Below, in pieces: positions 11,248-21,826 of a DNA stretch of 64,000 nucleotides. How positions within the stretch are numbered: position 1 is the stretch's first letter; the number at the start of each line of letters is the position of its first letter. The notes under the pieces are model-generated. The model was not told the DNA's origin, searched no databases, and saw only the letters and a list, made by a program, of their open reading frames with translations. A program made the position numbers and the translations under genes. The stretch covers positions 4,030,001-4,094,000 of the forward strand of contig NZ_CP047385.1 of the NCBI RefSeq assembly GCF_000807775.2, written 5' to 3'. The DNA comes from Pandoraea fibrosis. Lineage in GTDB: Bacteria; Pseudomonadota; Gammaproteobacteria; Burkholderiales; Burkholderiaceae.

Positions 11248-12624
11248 TTAATGAAGGGTTTCGTTACCCGCGCCGACATCGGCCAGGCTTTCGTTCACGC
11301 TTTCGTCCGCACTCGCCACGATCGCGTCGATCAGGTACTCGGCGAGACCCTCGAACACCACGCTCGTCTGGTTGTTCGCCTGATCGGCAGCCCGCAGATG
11401 CTTGACCACGGCAGTGCCCGAGGCGACCTCGTTCTCGCCAATGATCACCGCGAAGTTCGCGCCGCTCGCGTCCGCACGCTTCATTTGGGACTTGAAGCTG
11501 CTGCCTTTGCCATCCGGGCTGCAATGGAAGACGACGTTCAACCCGGCGTCACGCATGCGTTCCGCTGCGATCAGCGCGGGCGCGACGGCCGCTTCGCCCT
11601 GATGCACGACATAGACGTCGGCGCCTTCGGCCTGCGGCACGAGGTCATCTTCGCGCAGCAATTCAAGAATGCGCTCGACGCCCATGGCCCAGCCGCAGGC
11701 TGGCGTAGCATCGCCACCCAGTTGCTCGACGAGCGGATCGTAGCGACCGCCGCCAGCCACCGTGCCCTGTGCGCCCAGCTTGTCGGTCACCCATTCGAAC
11801 ACGGTCAGATTGTAGTAATCCAGCCCGCGCACCAGACGCGGATTGATCGTGAACGGGATGTTGTTCGCCTTGAGCAACGACTGCACGCCTTCGAAGTGCT
11901 TGATCGAATCCTCACCGAGGTAGTCGATGAGCTTCGGCGCCCCTTCGACCATCTCCTGCATCGCCGGGTTCTTCGTATCGAGCACGCGCAGCGGGTTCGT
12001 GTAAAGACGACGCTTGCCGTCTTCATCGAGCAGGTCGACGTGCTTCTCGAGGTAGGCGATCAGATCGGCGCGATGACGTGCGCGCTCTTCACCCTGCCCC
12101 AGCGAATTGAGTTGGAGATGAATGCCCGTCAGTCCGAGATCGTCCCACAGCCGTTGGCACATCAGAATGATTTCGACGTCCGCATCGGGACCGGCGAGGC
12201 CCAGCGCTTCGACGCCCACCTGATGGAACTGGCGATAGCGACCACGCTGCGGCTTCTCGTGACGGAACATCGGGCCGAAGTACCACAGACGCTTCGGGCC
12301 GCTGTACAGCAGGTTGTGCTCGAGCGTCGCGCGAACGGCAGCCGCCGTCCCCTCGGGGCGCATCGTCAACTGCTCGCCATTCAGCGAATCGGTGAAGCTG
12401 TACATCTCCTTCTCGACGATATCGGTCACTTCGCCAATACCGCGCGTGAACAACTGCGTGTGCTCGAGAATCGGGGTACGAATCTGCTGATAGCCGTACG
12501 CACGCAACATGGCGCGCACCGATTCTTCAAAGAACTCCCACAGGGCTTCGTCCTGCGGAAGAATGTCGTTCATGCCTTTGACCCCGGCCAGTTTGGCGGG
12601 GCGCTTCTTCTTTGCGTCAGTCAT
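11248..12624 (-). CDS. hisS: Histidyl-tRNA synthetase
   Basis: This 458-residue class II synthetase charges tRNA-His. Motif 2 lies in [20 protein letters not shown], and the histidine-specific signatures LVRGLDYYN and [14 protein letters not shown] are present, followed by the C-terminal anticodon domain. The ATG at 12624 has AAGAGA just upstream. The frame continues 78 codons further upstream, but that part overlaps ispG and does not look like protein. The gene follows ispG by 23 nt. Confidence 0.97.
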   Translation of the reverse strand: MTDAKKKRPAKLAGVKGMNDILPQDEALWEFFEESVRAMLRAYGYQQIRTPILEHTQLFTRGIGEVTDIVEKEMYSFTDSLNGEQLTMRPEGTAAAVRATLEHNLLYSGPKRLWYFGPMFRHEKPQRGRYRQFHQVGVEALGLAGPDADVEIILMCQRLWDDLGLTGIHLQLNSLGQGEERARHRADLIAYLEKHVDLLDEDGKRRLYTNPLRVLDTKNPAMQEMVEGAPKLIDYLGEDSIKHFEGVQSLLKANNIPFTINPRLVRGLDYYNLTVFEWVTDKLGAQGTVAGGGRYDPLVEQLGGDATPACGWAMGVERILELLREDDLVPQAEGADVYVVHQGEAAVAPALIAAERMRDAGLNVVFHCSPDGKGSSFKSQMKRADASGANFAVIIGENEVASGTAVVKHLRAADQANNQTSVVFEGLAEYLIDAIVASADESVNESLADVGAGNETLH

Positions 12625-12647
12625 ATTCTCTTGTGTGTCCTGCCTGC

Positions 12648-13928
12648 TTACGCGGCGACTGCCCCTTCGGCCTGACCGTAACGGGTCTTCACGTACTCGT
12701 CGACGATCTGCTGGAACTCTTCGGCGATATGATCGCCGCGCAGCGTGCGCACCTTTTCTCCATCGACGAAAACCGGCGCTGCCGGCGATTCGCCCGAACC
12801 CGGCAAGCTGATGCCGATGTTCGCGTGTTTCGATTCTCCCGGGCCGTTCACGATGCAACCCATGACTGCGACGTTCATGTTCTCGACGCCCGGATATTGA
12901 GCCTTCCAGACCGGCATTTGTTCACGCAGATATGTCTGAATGCTCGACGCCAATTCCTGGAACACGGTACTCGTCGTGCGGCCGCACCCCGGACAGGCAA
13001 TGACCATCGGCGCAAATGCGCGCAGGCCCATCGTCTGCAGAATTTCCTGCGCCACCACGACCTCGCCCGTACGCGCGCCGCCCGGCTCGGGCGTCAGCGA
13101 AATACGGATCGTGTCGCCAATACCTTCCTGTAGCAGCACCGACAGTGCGGCCGTCGACGCCACGATGCCCTTCGATCCCATACCGGCTTCGGTCAGCCCG
13201 AGATGCAACGCGTAATCGCAACGCTTGGCCAACTCGCGATATACGGCGATCAGGTCCTGCACCGCGCTCACCTTGCAGGAGAGCAGAATCTTGTCGGCAG
13301 GAAGGCCCACGCGCTGCGCCAGCTCAGCCGATTCCAGCGCCGACGTGATGAGCGCTTCGTACATCACGCTTTGCGCGTCCCAAGGCGTCGCACGGGCCGC
13401 ATTCTCGTCCATGATGCGCGCGAGCAGCGACTGGTCCAGGCTGCCCCAGTTCACACCGATGCGCACCGGCTTGTCGTACTTGGCCGCCATTTCGATCATT
13501 TGCGCGAACTGCGTGTCGCGCTTGGCGCCCTGCCCGACGTTCCCCGGATTGATACGGTATTTCGACAGCGTTTCGGCACACGCCGGATAGTCAGCAAGCA
13601 GCTTGTGACCGTTGTAGTGAAAGTCGCCGACGAGCGGCACCATCACCCCCATGCGATCGAGTTGCTCGCGAATGGCCGGTACAGCAGCGGCCGCTTCCGG
13701 CGTATTCACGGTGATGCGAACCAGCTCGGAGCCGGCTTGCGCCAGTTCCTTGACCTGAATGGCCGTACCGATGACATCTTCCGTATCGGTATTGGTCATC
13801 GATTGCACGCGAATCGGCGAGTCGCCACCGACTGTCACGAGTTGCCCGCCCCAGCGAATCGCGACCTTGCGCGACTGACGACGAGGTGCCGGACCGCCGA
13901 TGATCGGCATGCATTCTACAGAAGCCAT
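12648..13928 (-). CDS. ispG: 4-hydroxy-3-methylbut-2-enyl diphosphate synthase (flavodoxin)
   Basis: This 426-residue iron-sulfur enzyme reduces MEcPP to HMBPP near the end of the non-mevalonate isoprenoid pathway. The cluster ligands fit [14 protein letters not shown] and the later GCIVNGPGE. The N-terminal TIM-barrel part has [11 protein letters not shown] and INPGNVG. It sits between rodZ and hisS, as in many proteobacteria. Confidence 0.96.
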   Translation of the reverse strand: MASVECMPIIGGPAPRRQSRKVAIRWGGQLVTVGGDSPIRVQSMTNTDTEDVIGTAIQVKELAQAGSELVRITVNTPEAAAAVPAIREQLDRMGVMVPLVGDFHYNGHKLLADYPACAETLSKYRINPGNVGQGAKRDTQFAQMIEMAAKYDKPVRIGVNWGSLDQSLLARIMDENAARATPWDAQSVMYEALITSALESAELAQRVGLPADKILLSCKVSAVQDLIAVYRELAKRCDYALHLGLTEAGMGSKGIVASTAALSVLLQEGIGDTIRISLTPEPGGARTGEVVVAQEILQTMGLRAFAPMVIACPGCGRTTSTVFQELASSIQTYLREQMPVWKAQYPGVENMNVAVMGCIVNGPGESKHANIGISLPGSGESPAAPVFVDGEKVRTLRGDHIAEEFQQIVDEYVKTRYGQAEGAVAA

Positions 13929-13946
13929 GATTACCCTCTTTCGGTC

Positions 13947-15017
13947 TTACTGGAGCGTCAGACGCGCCACGTTGCCCGCGTTGCGGGACTTGATCTCGAC
14001 CGGTTGACCGTTGAATTCCAGCGACTCGACGCCCGCGACGTTACCCACAACGATCTTGAGCGGCGCGTCGCCCGTAATTTCCTGTTCGGCACCTGCGCGC
14101 ATCAACTGGGAGAACAGCACCTTGCCGTCCTTCGAACGCACTTCCACCCAGCTATCCGCCTTCAGGTGCAACGCAATCTTGCCATTGCCCGGCACGCCCG
14201 CGCTGGACGCCTTGGCATCGACCGGCGTCACCGCGGTCGCGACGACCGGTGCCGCTGCGGCGCTGGCGCCCGCCAATCCTGCGACCACATGCGTCGGATC
14301 GGTCGCAGCGATCAGGCCTGCGCCTGCGGTCGCTGCACTGGCCGACGCGCTATTGACCGTACCTTCCGTATTTCCGTTGTTCGCCGCATTGGTGCCGTCT
14401 GCACCCGGGGGCGTTCCATTGGCATCGGCCACCACCGGCTGACTCGCCGGCTCGGCAGCGTCCGCCGCCCCCTGGGCCGACGTCGCGCTGGCCAGCTCTG
14501 CCGGCTCGGTCGAACCACGACCCGGCTTATGCGCATTGCCGAAATACCAAGCGGCGCCGGCGATCACCACGAGCGCTGCCAGGGCCCAAGGCCATTTGGC
14601 TTGCGAGGCGGCAACCGGCGAACGAAAACGCACCGGGCTCTTCGGAATACTCGGCTGCCCCGTCTGGGGCTGCGGAATATCGATGGGAGCGGCGCGGCCA
14701 AAACGGCGCAGCGGCTCGATCATCGGTTCCGGATCGGCACCGAGCATACGTGCGTAGCTACGCACGACGCCCTGAATAAACGGCATTTCCGGCAAGGCAT
14801 TCCACTCGCCGGCTTCAAGACGTTTGAGCTTTTGCACCGAGACTTTCAGGCGCGCCGACACGTCTTCGATCGACATGCCGCGCTTCTCGCGCAATGCAGC
14901 CAGTTGCGCACCCACCTGCGCCCCAAGCTCAGCCCATCCGGCGGTCGCGCTCTGCGGCAATCCCTGGCTGTCGGCCCCGGCTTGCCCGCCTGCATCCGCC
15001 TGATTCTGGTTATCCAT
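13947..15017 (-). CDS. rodZ: RodZ-like cell-shape protein
   Basis: This 356-residue protein has an N-terminal Cro-type helix-turn-helix domain (REKRGMSIEDVSARLKVSV and LPEMPFIQGVVRSYAR are typical of RodZ), one transmembrane helix (WPWALAALVVIAGAAWYF), an Ala/Ser/Thr-rich linker and a C-terminal beta domain (DUF4115 type). RodZ ties MreB to the cell envelope. The ATG at 15017 follows GGGGGCG and is preferred over an upstream in-frame ATG at 15089. In several related genomes a PilF/PilW-type TPR gene lies between rlmN and rodZ; here the 261-nt gap (15018-15278) holds no convincing gene. Confidence 0.85.
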   Translation of the reverse strand: MDNQNQADAGGQAGADSQGLPQSATAGWAELGAQVGAQLAALREKRGMSIEDVSARLKVSVQKLKRLEAGEWNALPEMPFIQGVVRSYARMLGADPEPMIEPLRRFGRAAPIDIPQPQTGQPSIPKSPVRFRSPVAASQAKWPWALAALVVIAGAAWYFGNAHKPGRGSTEPAELASATSAQGAADAAEPASQPVVADANGTPPGADGTNAANNGNTEGTVNSASASAATAGAGLIAATDPTHVVAGLAGASAAAAPVVATAVTPVDAKASSAGVPGNGKIALHLKADSWVEVRSKDGKVLFSQLMRAGAEQEITGDAPLKIVVGNVAGVESLEFNGQPVEIKSRNAGNVARLTLQ

Positions 15018-15278
15018 CGATACGCCCCCGTTCGTAAGCAGCCGCCCGCAGCGGCTGAGGATATGCTGGCGACAGTTCCACCACCTCACCTCTCGTGCGC
15101 GCGACGTGAAAATCTGCGCAACGCATCGAACGGTTCAGCGAGGAACTGACGGAATCGCGCAAGGCACGAAACGCGCCCCGCGCAAAGAATGCTGTCGTGC
15201 GAGACTGATCCGACGGGCGGCATGGCGCGTGCGGGGCCGACGGCCCTCGCCACGGTCCACGCCCGCCCATGCGCAACC

Positions 15279-16400
15279 TCATACGGTGCGCACCTCGACC
15301 GCGATTTTCCCGAATTTGCCGCGCTGTGCAAGTCGCGTGCGATCCTGCACCTCACCGGCAAGCTGACCGCAGGCGGCATCGATGTCGTCGCCGCGGGTCT
15401 TGCGCACGGTCGTCACGAGCCCTGCGTCGAGCAGAATTTGCGCAAAACGCTTGATCTGCGGGTCTTTCGAGCGCAGCAGGCCGGACTCGGGAAACGGGTT
15501 GAACGGAATCAGATTGAATTTGCACGGCACGTCGCGCGTCAGGGCGACAAGCTCGCGCGCATGCGCCTCGGTGTCGTTCACACCGTCGAGCATGCAGTAC
15601 TCGAACGTGATGAAATCGCGCGGCGCTACTTCCAGGTAACGCTCGCACGCGCCCATCAGCTCGCGTAACGGATATTTCTTGTTGAGCGGCACGAGTACAT
15701 CGCGCAAGGCGTCGTTCGGCGCATGCAACGACACGGCCAGCGCCACAGGCAACTCCTGCCCCAGGCGGTCCATCATCGGCACGACACCCGAGGTCGACAG
15801 CGTGACGCGGCGACGAGACAGCCCGTAGGCGTTATCGTCGAGCATCAGGCGCATGGCGCCCACGACATTTTCGAAATTGAGCAGCGGTTCGCCCATGCCC
15901 ATCATCACCACATTGGTGATGACACGCTCGTTCTTGCCCTCGCGCCCGAGGTCGCGGCGCAATGCGAATTCGGCCATCCACAATTGGCCGATGATTTCAC
16001 CCAGCGACAGATTGCGCGAGAAACCCTGCTTGCCGGTCGAACAGAACCGGCAGTTGACGGCGCAGCCTGCCTGCGATGAAACGCAAAGCGTGCCGCGCGT
16101 CTCCTCGGGGATGTAGACGGTCTCAACGGCATTGCCGTTACCCACGTCAAGCAGCCATTTGCGCGTGCCATCGGTCGACACGTGGTCGGTGATGGCCGTC
16201 GGCGCGGCGATGATCGCACGGGTGTGCAACTTCTCGCGCAGCGACTTGGCGAGATCGGTCATGCCGTCGAAATCGGCGGCACCCATCTGGTGGATCCAAC
16301 GCTGGAGCTGGCGCGCACGGAACGGCTTCTCGCCGAGCGTGCCGCAATAGGCGGCCAGACCGTCCGGATCGTAATCAAGCAGATTCGTAAGGTTGGTCAT
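15279..16400 (-). CDS. rlmN: Dual-specificity RNA methyltransferase RlmN
   Basis: This 373-residue radical-SAM enzyme places the C2 methyl group on A2503 of 23S rRNA and on A37 of some tRNAs. The cluster motif CAVNCRFC (C-x3-C-x2-C) lies near residue 112 and is followed by [11 protein letters not shown]. The SAM-binding segment GMGEPLLN is typical. It is downstream of ndk by 59 nt on the same strand. Confidence 0.97.
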   Translation of the reverse strand: MTNLTNLLDYDPDGLAAYCGTLGEKPFRARQLQRWIHQMGAADFDGMTDLAKSLREKLHTRAIIAAPTAITDHVSTDGTRKWLLDVGNGNAVETVYIPEETRGTLCVSSQAGCAVNCRFCSTGKQGFSRNLSLGEIIGQLWMAEFALRRDLGREGKNERVITNVVMMGMGEPLLNFENVVGAMRLMLDDNAYGLSRRRVTLSTSGVVPMMDRLGQELPVALAVSLHAPNDALRDVLVPLNKKYPLRELMGACERYLEVAPRDFITFEYCMLDGVNDTEAHARELVALTRDVPCKFNLIPFNPFPESGLLRSKDPQIKRFAQILLDAGLVTTVRKTRGDDIDAACGQLAGEVQDRTRLAQRGKFGKIAVEVRTV

Positions 16401-16459
16401 GGCCCTGGTCCGTCAACATCCCTTCGGTATCTTCCTGCGATTGAGCGGCTAAACGCGTA

Positions 16460-16885
16460 TTAACGCGCGTAGACGTTCAAGCCGGCGAAGAAGAACGACA
16501 CTTCGGCAGCAGCCGTTTCGGCGGCGTCCGAACCGTGAACAGCATTCGCGTCGATGCTGTCGGCGAAATCGGCGCGGATCGTGCCCTTTTCAGCCTTCTT
16601 CGGGTCGGTGGCGCCCATCAGTTCGCGGTTCTTCGCGATGGCGTTTTCACCTTCCAGCACTTGAATCATGACCGGACCCGAGATCATGAAATCGACCAGA
16701 TCCTTGAAGAACGGACGTTCCTTGTGCACGCCGTAGAATTGCTCGGCTTCAGCACGCGAGAGGTGCACCAGCTTGGCAGCGGCGATCTTCAGGCCTGCGC
16801 CTTCGAAACGGCTGTAAATCTGGCCGATCACGTTCTTGGCAACGGCATCGGGCTTGATAATCGACAAAGTGCGTTCGACTGCCAT
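16460..16885 (-). CDS. ndk: Nucleoside diphosphate kinase
   Basis: This 141-residue enzyme moves the gamma phosphate from ATP to other nucleoside diphosphates through a phospho-histidine. The active-site histidine is in [10 protein letters not shown] near residue 117, and [12 protein letters not shown] is the usual N-terminus. The ATG at 16885 is preferred over the TTG-type extension four codons upstream because it matches known Ndk starts. It heads the long minus-strand block. Confidence 0.97.
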   Translation of the reverse strand: MAVERTLSIIKPDAVAKNVIGQIYSRFEGAGLKIAAAKLVHLSRAEAEQFYGVHKERPFFKDLVDFMISGPVMIQVLEGENAIAKNRELMGATDPKKAEKGTIRADFADSIDANAVHGSDAAETAAAEVSFFFAGLNVYAR

Positions 16886-17292
16886 GAAAAACTCCAAAAA
16901 ATTAAGCAGTTATATAACCAACATGAACCCGTAATTGTAGCACGAAGGCTGTTATGATGGGGATGGAACCTACAGTGCGCGTACCGCTCAAACGCAGGAC
17001 GGCCGGGACGATCCGGCTTTTCGGGAAGTTGACGTAAGGGTGCGAATCCGGCACCTTACCCTAATGGGAAGGTTGGAAGGTGTATCGGCGAATTGAAATT
17101 CGGGCATTTGCCCTGAAATTTCGAGAATCGTCTGAACGCCTCCCCGGGAGTCTTTCGGTATCCTTTGACTTCGACGACAAGCCAGACCTACGGCTGCGGG
17201 GGATTTACCGGCAACAAGGCCGGTCATCGTAAGCGTCAAGAGGCGCTTGCCGGCCCCGCCGGCGGGCACAATGACCACGGAGAACACAAGAT
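16886..17292. other. Divergent intergenic region with several hairpins
   Basis: This 407-nt gap between ndk (leftward) and the Bax-inhibitor-1 gene (rightward) holds no convincing gene. The ndk side has an AT-rich stretch with TATATAAC that may form its promoter. Towards the rightward gene there are hairpins at 17034-17059 (GTAAGGGTGC/GGCACCTTAC), 17095-17122 (GAAATTCGGGC/GCCCTGAAATTTC) and 17217-17259 (GGCCGG with an inner AAGCG/CGCTT and closing CCGGCC). None has a T-tail, so they look like a structured 5' leader rather than terminators. Confidence 0.45.
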
Positions 17293-17994
17293 ATGAACCA
17301 GGATTTCCAACGTTTCGGCTACGGTGGGACGCAAGGCGTCACGACCGTACAAGTGCGCAACAAGGTACTGCGCAATACGTACTGGCTGCTCGCACTGTCG
17401 ATGCTGCCGACGATTGCGGGCGCCTGGCTGGGCGTCAATTATGGCTTCTCGCTGTTCGCGGGCAGCCCGATGGTCAGCGTGATCGCTTTCCTCGCCATCG
17501 CCTTCGGCTTCATGTTCGCCATCGAGCGCTTCAAGAATAGCGGTGTGGGTGTGGCGCTGTTGCTGGGCTTCACGTTCTTCATGGGCCTGATGCTCACGCG
17601 CCTGCTGAGCTTTGTGCTGGGTTTCTCCAACGGCGCGTCGCTCATCATGATGGCGTTCGGCGGAACTGCCGTGATTTTCGGGGTGATGGCAACGGTCGCT
17701 ACGGTCAGCAAGCGTGACTTCAGCGGTCTGGGCAAGTGGTTGTTCATGGGCGTGCTCGTGATCCTGCTGGCCTCGGTTGCCAATATCTGGCTGCAATTGC
17801 CGGCGCTGATGCTGACGGTCTCGGTGCTCGCGATCGCCATCTTCTCGGCGTACATCCTGTTCGACGTGCAGCGTGTCGTGAACGGCGGCGAGACGAATTA
17901 TGTGACGGCGACGCTCGCGATTTACCTCGACCTGTACAACATCTTCACCAACCTGCTCGCCATCCTTGGCGTGCTGGGCGGCAACCGCAACTGA
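17293..17994 (+). CDS. Bax inhibitor-1/YccA family membrane protein
   Basis: This 233-residue protein has seven predicted transmembrane helices and the family signature near the C-terminus (AYILFDVQRVVNGGETNYVTATLAIYLD is interrupted here to its key parts DVQRVVNGGE and YLDLYNIF). YccA of this family binds FtsH and counters its action on jammed translocons in E. coli; other members are proton-linked calcium leak channels. A GGAG lies 11 nt before the ATG. It stands alone between a structured leader and a strong terminator. Confidence 0.9.
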   Translation: MNQDFQRFGYGGTQGVTTVQVRNKVLRNTYWLLALSMLPTIAGAWLGVNYGFSLFAGSPMVSVIAFLAIAFGFMFAIERFKNSGVGVALLLGFTFFMGLMLTRLLSFVLGFSNGASLIMMAFGGTAVIFGVMATVATVSKRDFSGLGKWLFMGVLVILLASVANIWLQLPALMLTVSVLAIAIFSAYILFDVQRVVNGGETNYVTATLAIYLDLYNIFTNLLAILGVLGGNRN

Positions 17995-18056
17995 CGCGGC
18001 GAACGGCAGAGACGGCGAAGCGGGCCTCGCCCGCATCGCCCAGATGCCCTGGATGC

Positions 18057-18088
18057 AAAAAAGCCAGTCCCTCGGGACTGGCTTTTTC
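18057..18088 (+). terminator. Rho-independent terminator after the Bax-inhibitor-1 gene
   Basis: AAAAGCCAGTCC and GGACTGGCTTTTT form a perfect stem around CTCG with T-rich sequence on the plus strand and A-rich sequence on the other side, so it could stop transcripts from both directions. Confidence 0.85.
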
Positions 18089-18196
18089 TTTGCGCGACAG
18101 CATTGGCTCGGACAGCCTAGCCGCGCGGCCTGCGAGTGACTCCCCTCCTCGCGTGAATCGGGCAGTTACCGGGCAAGCCACCCATCGAACGAGCGA

Positions 18197-19726
18197 TCAG
18201 GCCTCGTCGTGGATGACGCCATCGCCCCCGACGGCGCCAGCCACGGCCTCAACGCCTTCGTCCGCCGGGTCCGCATCGGCGTCGGACTCCGACACCCGCA
18301 TGCGCGGCACCCACGGCTGACCGATACTCTCATGCTCGAACACGGCCATCGACTCGACGTGTGAAGTGTGCGGGAACATGTTCACCACTCCTGCAAGCGT
18401 CAGGCGATACCCCGCTTCGTGCACGAGCAATCCGGCATCCCGAGCCAGCGTTGCGGGGCTGCAGGACACGTAGACGATGCGCTTGGGCAGGCCCTCATAC
18501 CCCTGCTGAGCGAGTTCGGCCAGCGCCTTCGATACGGCGAGCGCCCCTTCTCGTGGCGGATCGATCAGGTAACGATCAAAGGCGCCCAGGGCACGGATGT
18601 CGTCCGGCGTGATATCGAACAGATTCCGGCAAGCGAATTCGGTGCGCTCCGCCACGCCATTGCGCTGCGCGTTGGCGAGTGCGCGTTCGGTCAGCGTCGT
18701 GCTGCCTTCGATGCCCACGACCGTTCCGGCGCGACGCGCCAGCGGTAACGTGAAATTGCCCAGACCGCAGAACAGATCGAGCACGCGCTCATGCGGCTGC
18801 GGCGCGAGCAATCGCAACGCGCGATGCACGAGCACGCGATTGATCTGATGATTGACCTGCGTGAAGTCGGTCGGCTTGAACGGCATCCGAATCTGGTACT
18901 CGGGCAGCGTGTAGTGCAACTCCGGCTCAAGCGGATAGAACGGCACGGCGGTGTCCGGCCCTTTCGTCTGCAACCAGAATTGCACGCCGTTCGCGTCAGC
19001 GAATGCGCGCAGGATGTCTTCATCCGCCGGCGTGAGCGGTTCAAGGATACGCAGTACCAGCGCGGTCACGTCCGCGCCGATCGCCAACTCGATTTGCGGC
19101 AGACGCTCGCGAATCGACAGCGACTCGACCAGGCGCCGCAGCGGTACCAGCATGTCCGACACGTGACGCGGCAACACCTCGCATGAGTCCATGTCTGCGA
19201 CGTAGCTGCTCTTGCGCTCGTGGAAACCGATGAGAACGCCGCCCTTCTTCGGCACGTCACGCACCGTCAGGCGCGCACGGAATCGATAACCCCAGTCGGG
19301 CCCCTGAATCGGCCGAAGCATGGCCTCGGCTTTTACCTTGCCAAGACGGGCCAGATTGTCTTCGAGCACGCGCTGCTTGATCGCAATTTGCGCACGCGGC
19401 TCGAGATGCTGCATCGAACACCCGCCGCATTTGCCGAAATGCGGACATTGCGGCTTGGCGCGCATCGGGCTCGCACGCAGGATGTCGATAGCCTCGGCCT
19501 GTTCGAATTTGGGTTTGCGTCGGTAGCTGAGATACGTAACGCGTTCGTCCGGCAGCGCGCCTTCGACGAAAATCACCTTGCCGGGTTTGTACTCTGGAGT
19601 CCCTGGTTCGCCCTCGGGTGCGGTACGGCCAACGCCGCGCGCCTCCATGTCGAGCGATTCGATATCGATGATGCCGGGCTCGGCGCTGGGCCGATTGCGC
19701 GAGGAGTTTCGGGAGGAGCGGGTCAC
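18197..19726 (-). CDS. rlmD: 23S rRNA (uracil-1939-C5)-methyltransferase RlmD
   Basis: This 509-residue enzyme uses SAM to methylate U1939 of 23S rRNA. An N-terminal TRAM domain is followed by iron-sulfur ligands C94, C100 and C103 ([10 protein letters not shown]) with a fourth Cys in MDSCEVL near 183. The methyltransferase fold shows [20 protein letters not shown] and the catalytic Cys in [12 protein letters not shown]. Its acidic C-terminal tail ([16 protein letters not shown]) is longer than in E. coli RlmD. Confidence 0.95.
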   Translation of the reverse strand: MTRSSRNSSRNRPSAEPGIIDIESLDMEARGVGRTAPEGEPGTPEYKPGKVIFVEGALPDERVTYLSYRRKPKFEQAEAIDILRASPMRAKPQCPHFGKCGGCSMQHLEPRAQIAIKQRVLEDNLARLGKVKAEAMLRPIQGPDWGYRFRARLTVRDVPKKGGVLIGFHERKSSYVADMDSCEVLPRHVSDMLVPLRRLVESLSIRERLPQIELAIGADVTALVLRILEPLTPADEDILRAFADANGVQFWLQTKGPDTAVPFYPLEPELHYTLPEYQIRMPFKPTDFTQVNHQINRVLVHRALRLLAPQPHERVLDLFCGLGNFTLPLARRAGTVVGIEGSTTLTERALANAQRNGVAERTEFACRNLFDITPDDIRALGAFDRYLIDPPREGALAVSKALAELAQQGYEGLPKRIVYVSCSPATLARDAGLLVHEAGYRLTLAGVVNMFPHTSHVESMAVFEHESIGQPWVPRMRVSESDADADPADEGVEAVAGAVGGDGVIHDEA

Positions 19727-19835
19727 GTCTTTATTCTCATATGCGACAGCAAACCCGGCATTTTAATCGATTCGCTCGCCACCGATGCAGCGAGGGTGTG
19801 GGCACCGTCGCCTCATGCGTCGCCAATGAGCAAAA

Positions 19836-20612
19836 TCACACCCAGGCGGCGAGATACTCTTTCCAGTGCGGCGCCGCTTCCTGCTCGAGCGAGCGCCTCA
19901 CAAACTCGATTTCCTGGTCGTATTCCGCCTGACGCAATCCCCCTCGCATCAATTGATAACGGCAATAGACAAGGTACGTATTCACAACATCCGTTTCGCA
20001 GTAATTGCGAATCTCTTCGAGTTTGCCGTCGCGATAGGCTTCCCAGACCTTACTGCCGTCCATACCCAGCTTGCCGGGAAAACCGCACAGCTTCGCGAGA
20101 TCATCGAGCGGTGCATTTGCGCGCGCCTGATACATCGCCAGCAAATCCATCAAATCCAGATGGCGCTGGTGATAGCGGCTGATGTAGTTATTCCACTTGA
20201 ACTCGCGATCGTCTTCGCCCATATCCCAATATCGGGGCGCCGCAATGCCGTGAATCATCGCGCGGTAATGCAATACCGGCAAATCGAATCCGCCGCCGTT
20301 CCACGACACGATCTGCGGCGCGTACTTTTCGATGGTGCGATAGAAACCGGAAACCAGCGGCCCCTCACCGTCTTCGAGTGTGCCGAGCGATTTCACGCGA
20401 AACCCGTCGCGATCGCGAAATACACAGGAAATGGCGGCAACGCGATGCAAGTGCAACGGCAGGAAATCGTGCCCTACCTTTTCGCGGCGGGCAGCGAAGG
20501 CCGCTTCGGCAACGGCGTCGTCGGAGAGGCCGGCATACGCGGGTTCCAGCTTGCGCAAGCCGTCAACGTCGGGAATCGTTTCAATGTCGAAGACGAGTAC
20601 GGGAGATGGCAT
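19836..20612 (-). CDS. PolB-like 3'-5' exonuclease
   Basis: This 258-residue protein carries the DEDD exonuclease motifs: FDIETIPD (residues 8-15), SWNGGGFDLPVL in the middle and YCETDVVNTY near 205-214. It belongs to the family annotated as predicted 3'-5' exonuclease related to the proofreading domain of DNA polymerase B. It would cut single-stranded DNA with two metal ions. It stands alone between rlmD and rpoS; its biological role is unknown. Confidence 0.88.
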   Translation of the reverse strand: MPSPVLVFDIETIPDVDGLRKLEPAYAGLSDDAVAEAAFAARREKVGHDFLPLHLHRVAAISCVFRDRDGFRVKSLGTLEDGEGPLVSGFYRTIEKYAPQIVSWNGGGFDLPVLHYRAMIHGIAAPRYWDMGEDDREFKWNNYISRYHQRHLDLMDLLAMYQARANAPLDDLAKLCGFPGKLGMDGSKVWEAYRDGKLEEIRNYCETDVVNTYLVYCRYQLMRGGLRQAEYDQEIEFVRRSLEQEAAPHWKEYLAAWV

Positions 20613-20713
20613 GATGAAAATCTGAAAAAAGAATCGGCGGGCGTCGCAACACGGTATCGGTGCAGTGCCGACGCGCGCTCAACACAAGACGCGCCGTCAG
20701 ACGCCGACATCCA

Positions 20714-21811
20714 TCAGAGCACGGCGTCCTTACGCACGCCATTCGACGCGAAATAGCGCTTGAGTTTGACGAGCGCCTCTTGCTGGATCTGACGCACGCG
20801 CTCGCGGGTCAATCCCATTTCGTCGGCCAGCTCCTCAAGCGTGGCGGGCTCCACGCGATTGAGACCGAACCGGCGCTCGATGACATAACGATGTTTGGTG
20901 GACAGTCGCGAGAGCCACAATCGCATGAGGTCTTCCAGTTCCCGATGCTGCACCTCCTGCTCCGGCGCCTGACTATGATCGTCGGAGAGCAGGTCGAGCA
21001 GACTGCTGCCGGGATCGATTTCGAGCGGCGCGTCGAGCGATGCCACATGCTCGTTGAGCGCGAGGATGTCGGTGATCTCTTCGGGTGTCTTGCCGGTTAA
21101 ATCGGCAATGTCCTCGATGCGGGCATCACGTTGTTCGCCACCGTCGACATACGCGGCACTCTTTTCCAGGTGACGCTTCGCGCGAAGCACCTGATTGAGT
21201 TCTCGAATGACGTGCACCGGCAGGCGTACCGTGCGCGCCTGATTCATGATGGCGCGCTCGATGCTCTGACGAATCCACCACGTCGCATACGTGGAAAAGC
21301 GGAAACCGCGCCCCGGATCGAACTTCTCGATGGCATGCATCAGACCGAGGTTGCCCTCCTCGATCAGATCGAGCAACGGCACACCACGATTGAGATAGCC
21401 TTTCGCAATGCTCACGACGAGGCGCAGATTGCGCTCGATCATGACCTGACGCGCGGCAAATTCGCCTGCTTGCGCGCGCGTAGAGTAATCGAGTTCCTCT
21501 GCGGGCGTGAGCAGCGGTTTGACACTGATGCGATTGAGATAGTGCTGGACGGTATCGGCCGTAAGCTCGGCCTGCAGCACAGTGCCGAAATCGTCGCCGT
21601 CGGCGGACTTTCGCTTGCGGCCGGTGGCCGTTGGGGTACCGCCCTCTTCGGCGGCGTCGGACGACGAGGCGTCCTCCTCCTCCGCCTCGCGCTCGTCGAA
21701 AGCGTCGTCCACGTCCTCATCCTGCCGGGATTGCCGATCGTCAACGTCCTGATCGGTCTCCGGGGCAGCGAGGTCTTCCTCTTGCGAAGTACGACGCTTT
21801 CTCTTGAGCAT
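20714..21811 (-). CDS. rpoS: RNA polymerase sigma factor RpoS
   Basis: This 365-residue stationary-phase sigma factor has region 1.2-2 ([19 protein letters not shown], then [20 protein letters not shown] and [16 protein letters not shown]), region 3 and the region 4 helix-turn-helix ([19 protein letters not shown]). About 70 N-terminal residues rich in Asp, Glu, Ser and Arg precede region 1, a longer acidic leader than in E. coli RpoS. It follows nlpD by 15 nt, the classic nlpD-rpoS arrangement in which an rpoS promoter often lies inside nlpD. Confidence 0.97.
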   Translation of the reverse strand: MLKRKRRTSQEEDLAAPETDQDVDDRQSRQDEDVDDAFDEREAEEEDASSSDAAEEGGTPTATGRKRKSADGDDFGTVLQAELTADTVQHYLNRISVKPLLTPAEELDYSTRAQAGEFAARQVMIERNLRLVVSIAKGYLNRGVPLLDLIEEGNLGLMHAIEKFDPGRGFRFSTYATWWIRQSIERAIMNQARTVRLPVHVIRELNQVLRAKRHLEKSAAYVDGGEQRDARIEDIADLTGKTPEEITDILALNEHVASLDAPLEIDPGSSLLDLLSDDHSQAPEQEVQHRELEDLMRLWLSRLSTKHRYVIERRFGLNRVEPATLEELADEMGLTRERVRQIQQEALVKLKRYFASNGVRKDAVL

Positions 21812-21826
21812 TCGACCCTGCCTAGT

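Noticed and set aside
2300..12624. Duplicate histidyl-tRNA synthetase genes
   Set aside because: The first is HisZ: it lacks the anticodon domain and the full catalytic signatures, while hisS at 11.2-12.6 kb is complete.
13203..15149. A 648-codon open frame on the plus strand
   Set aside because: It is antisense to ispG and rodZ, which are well supported, and shows no domain.
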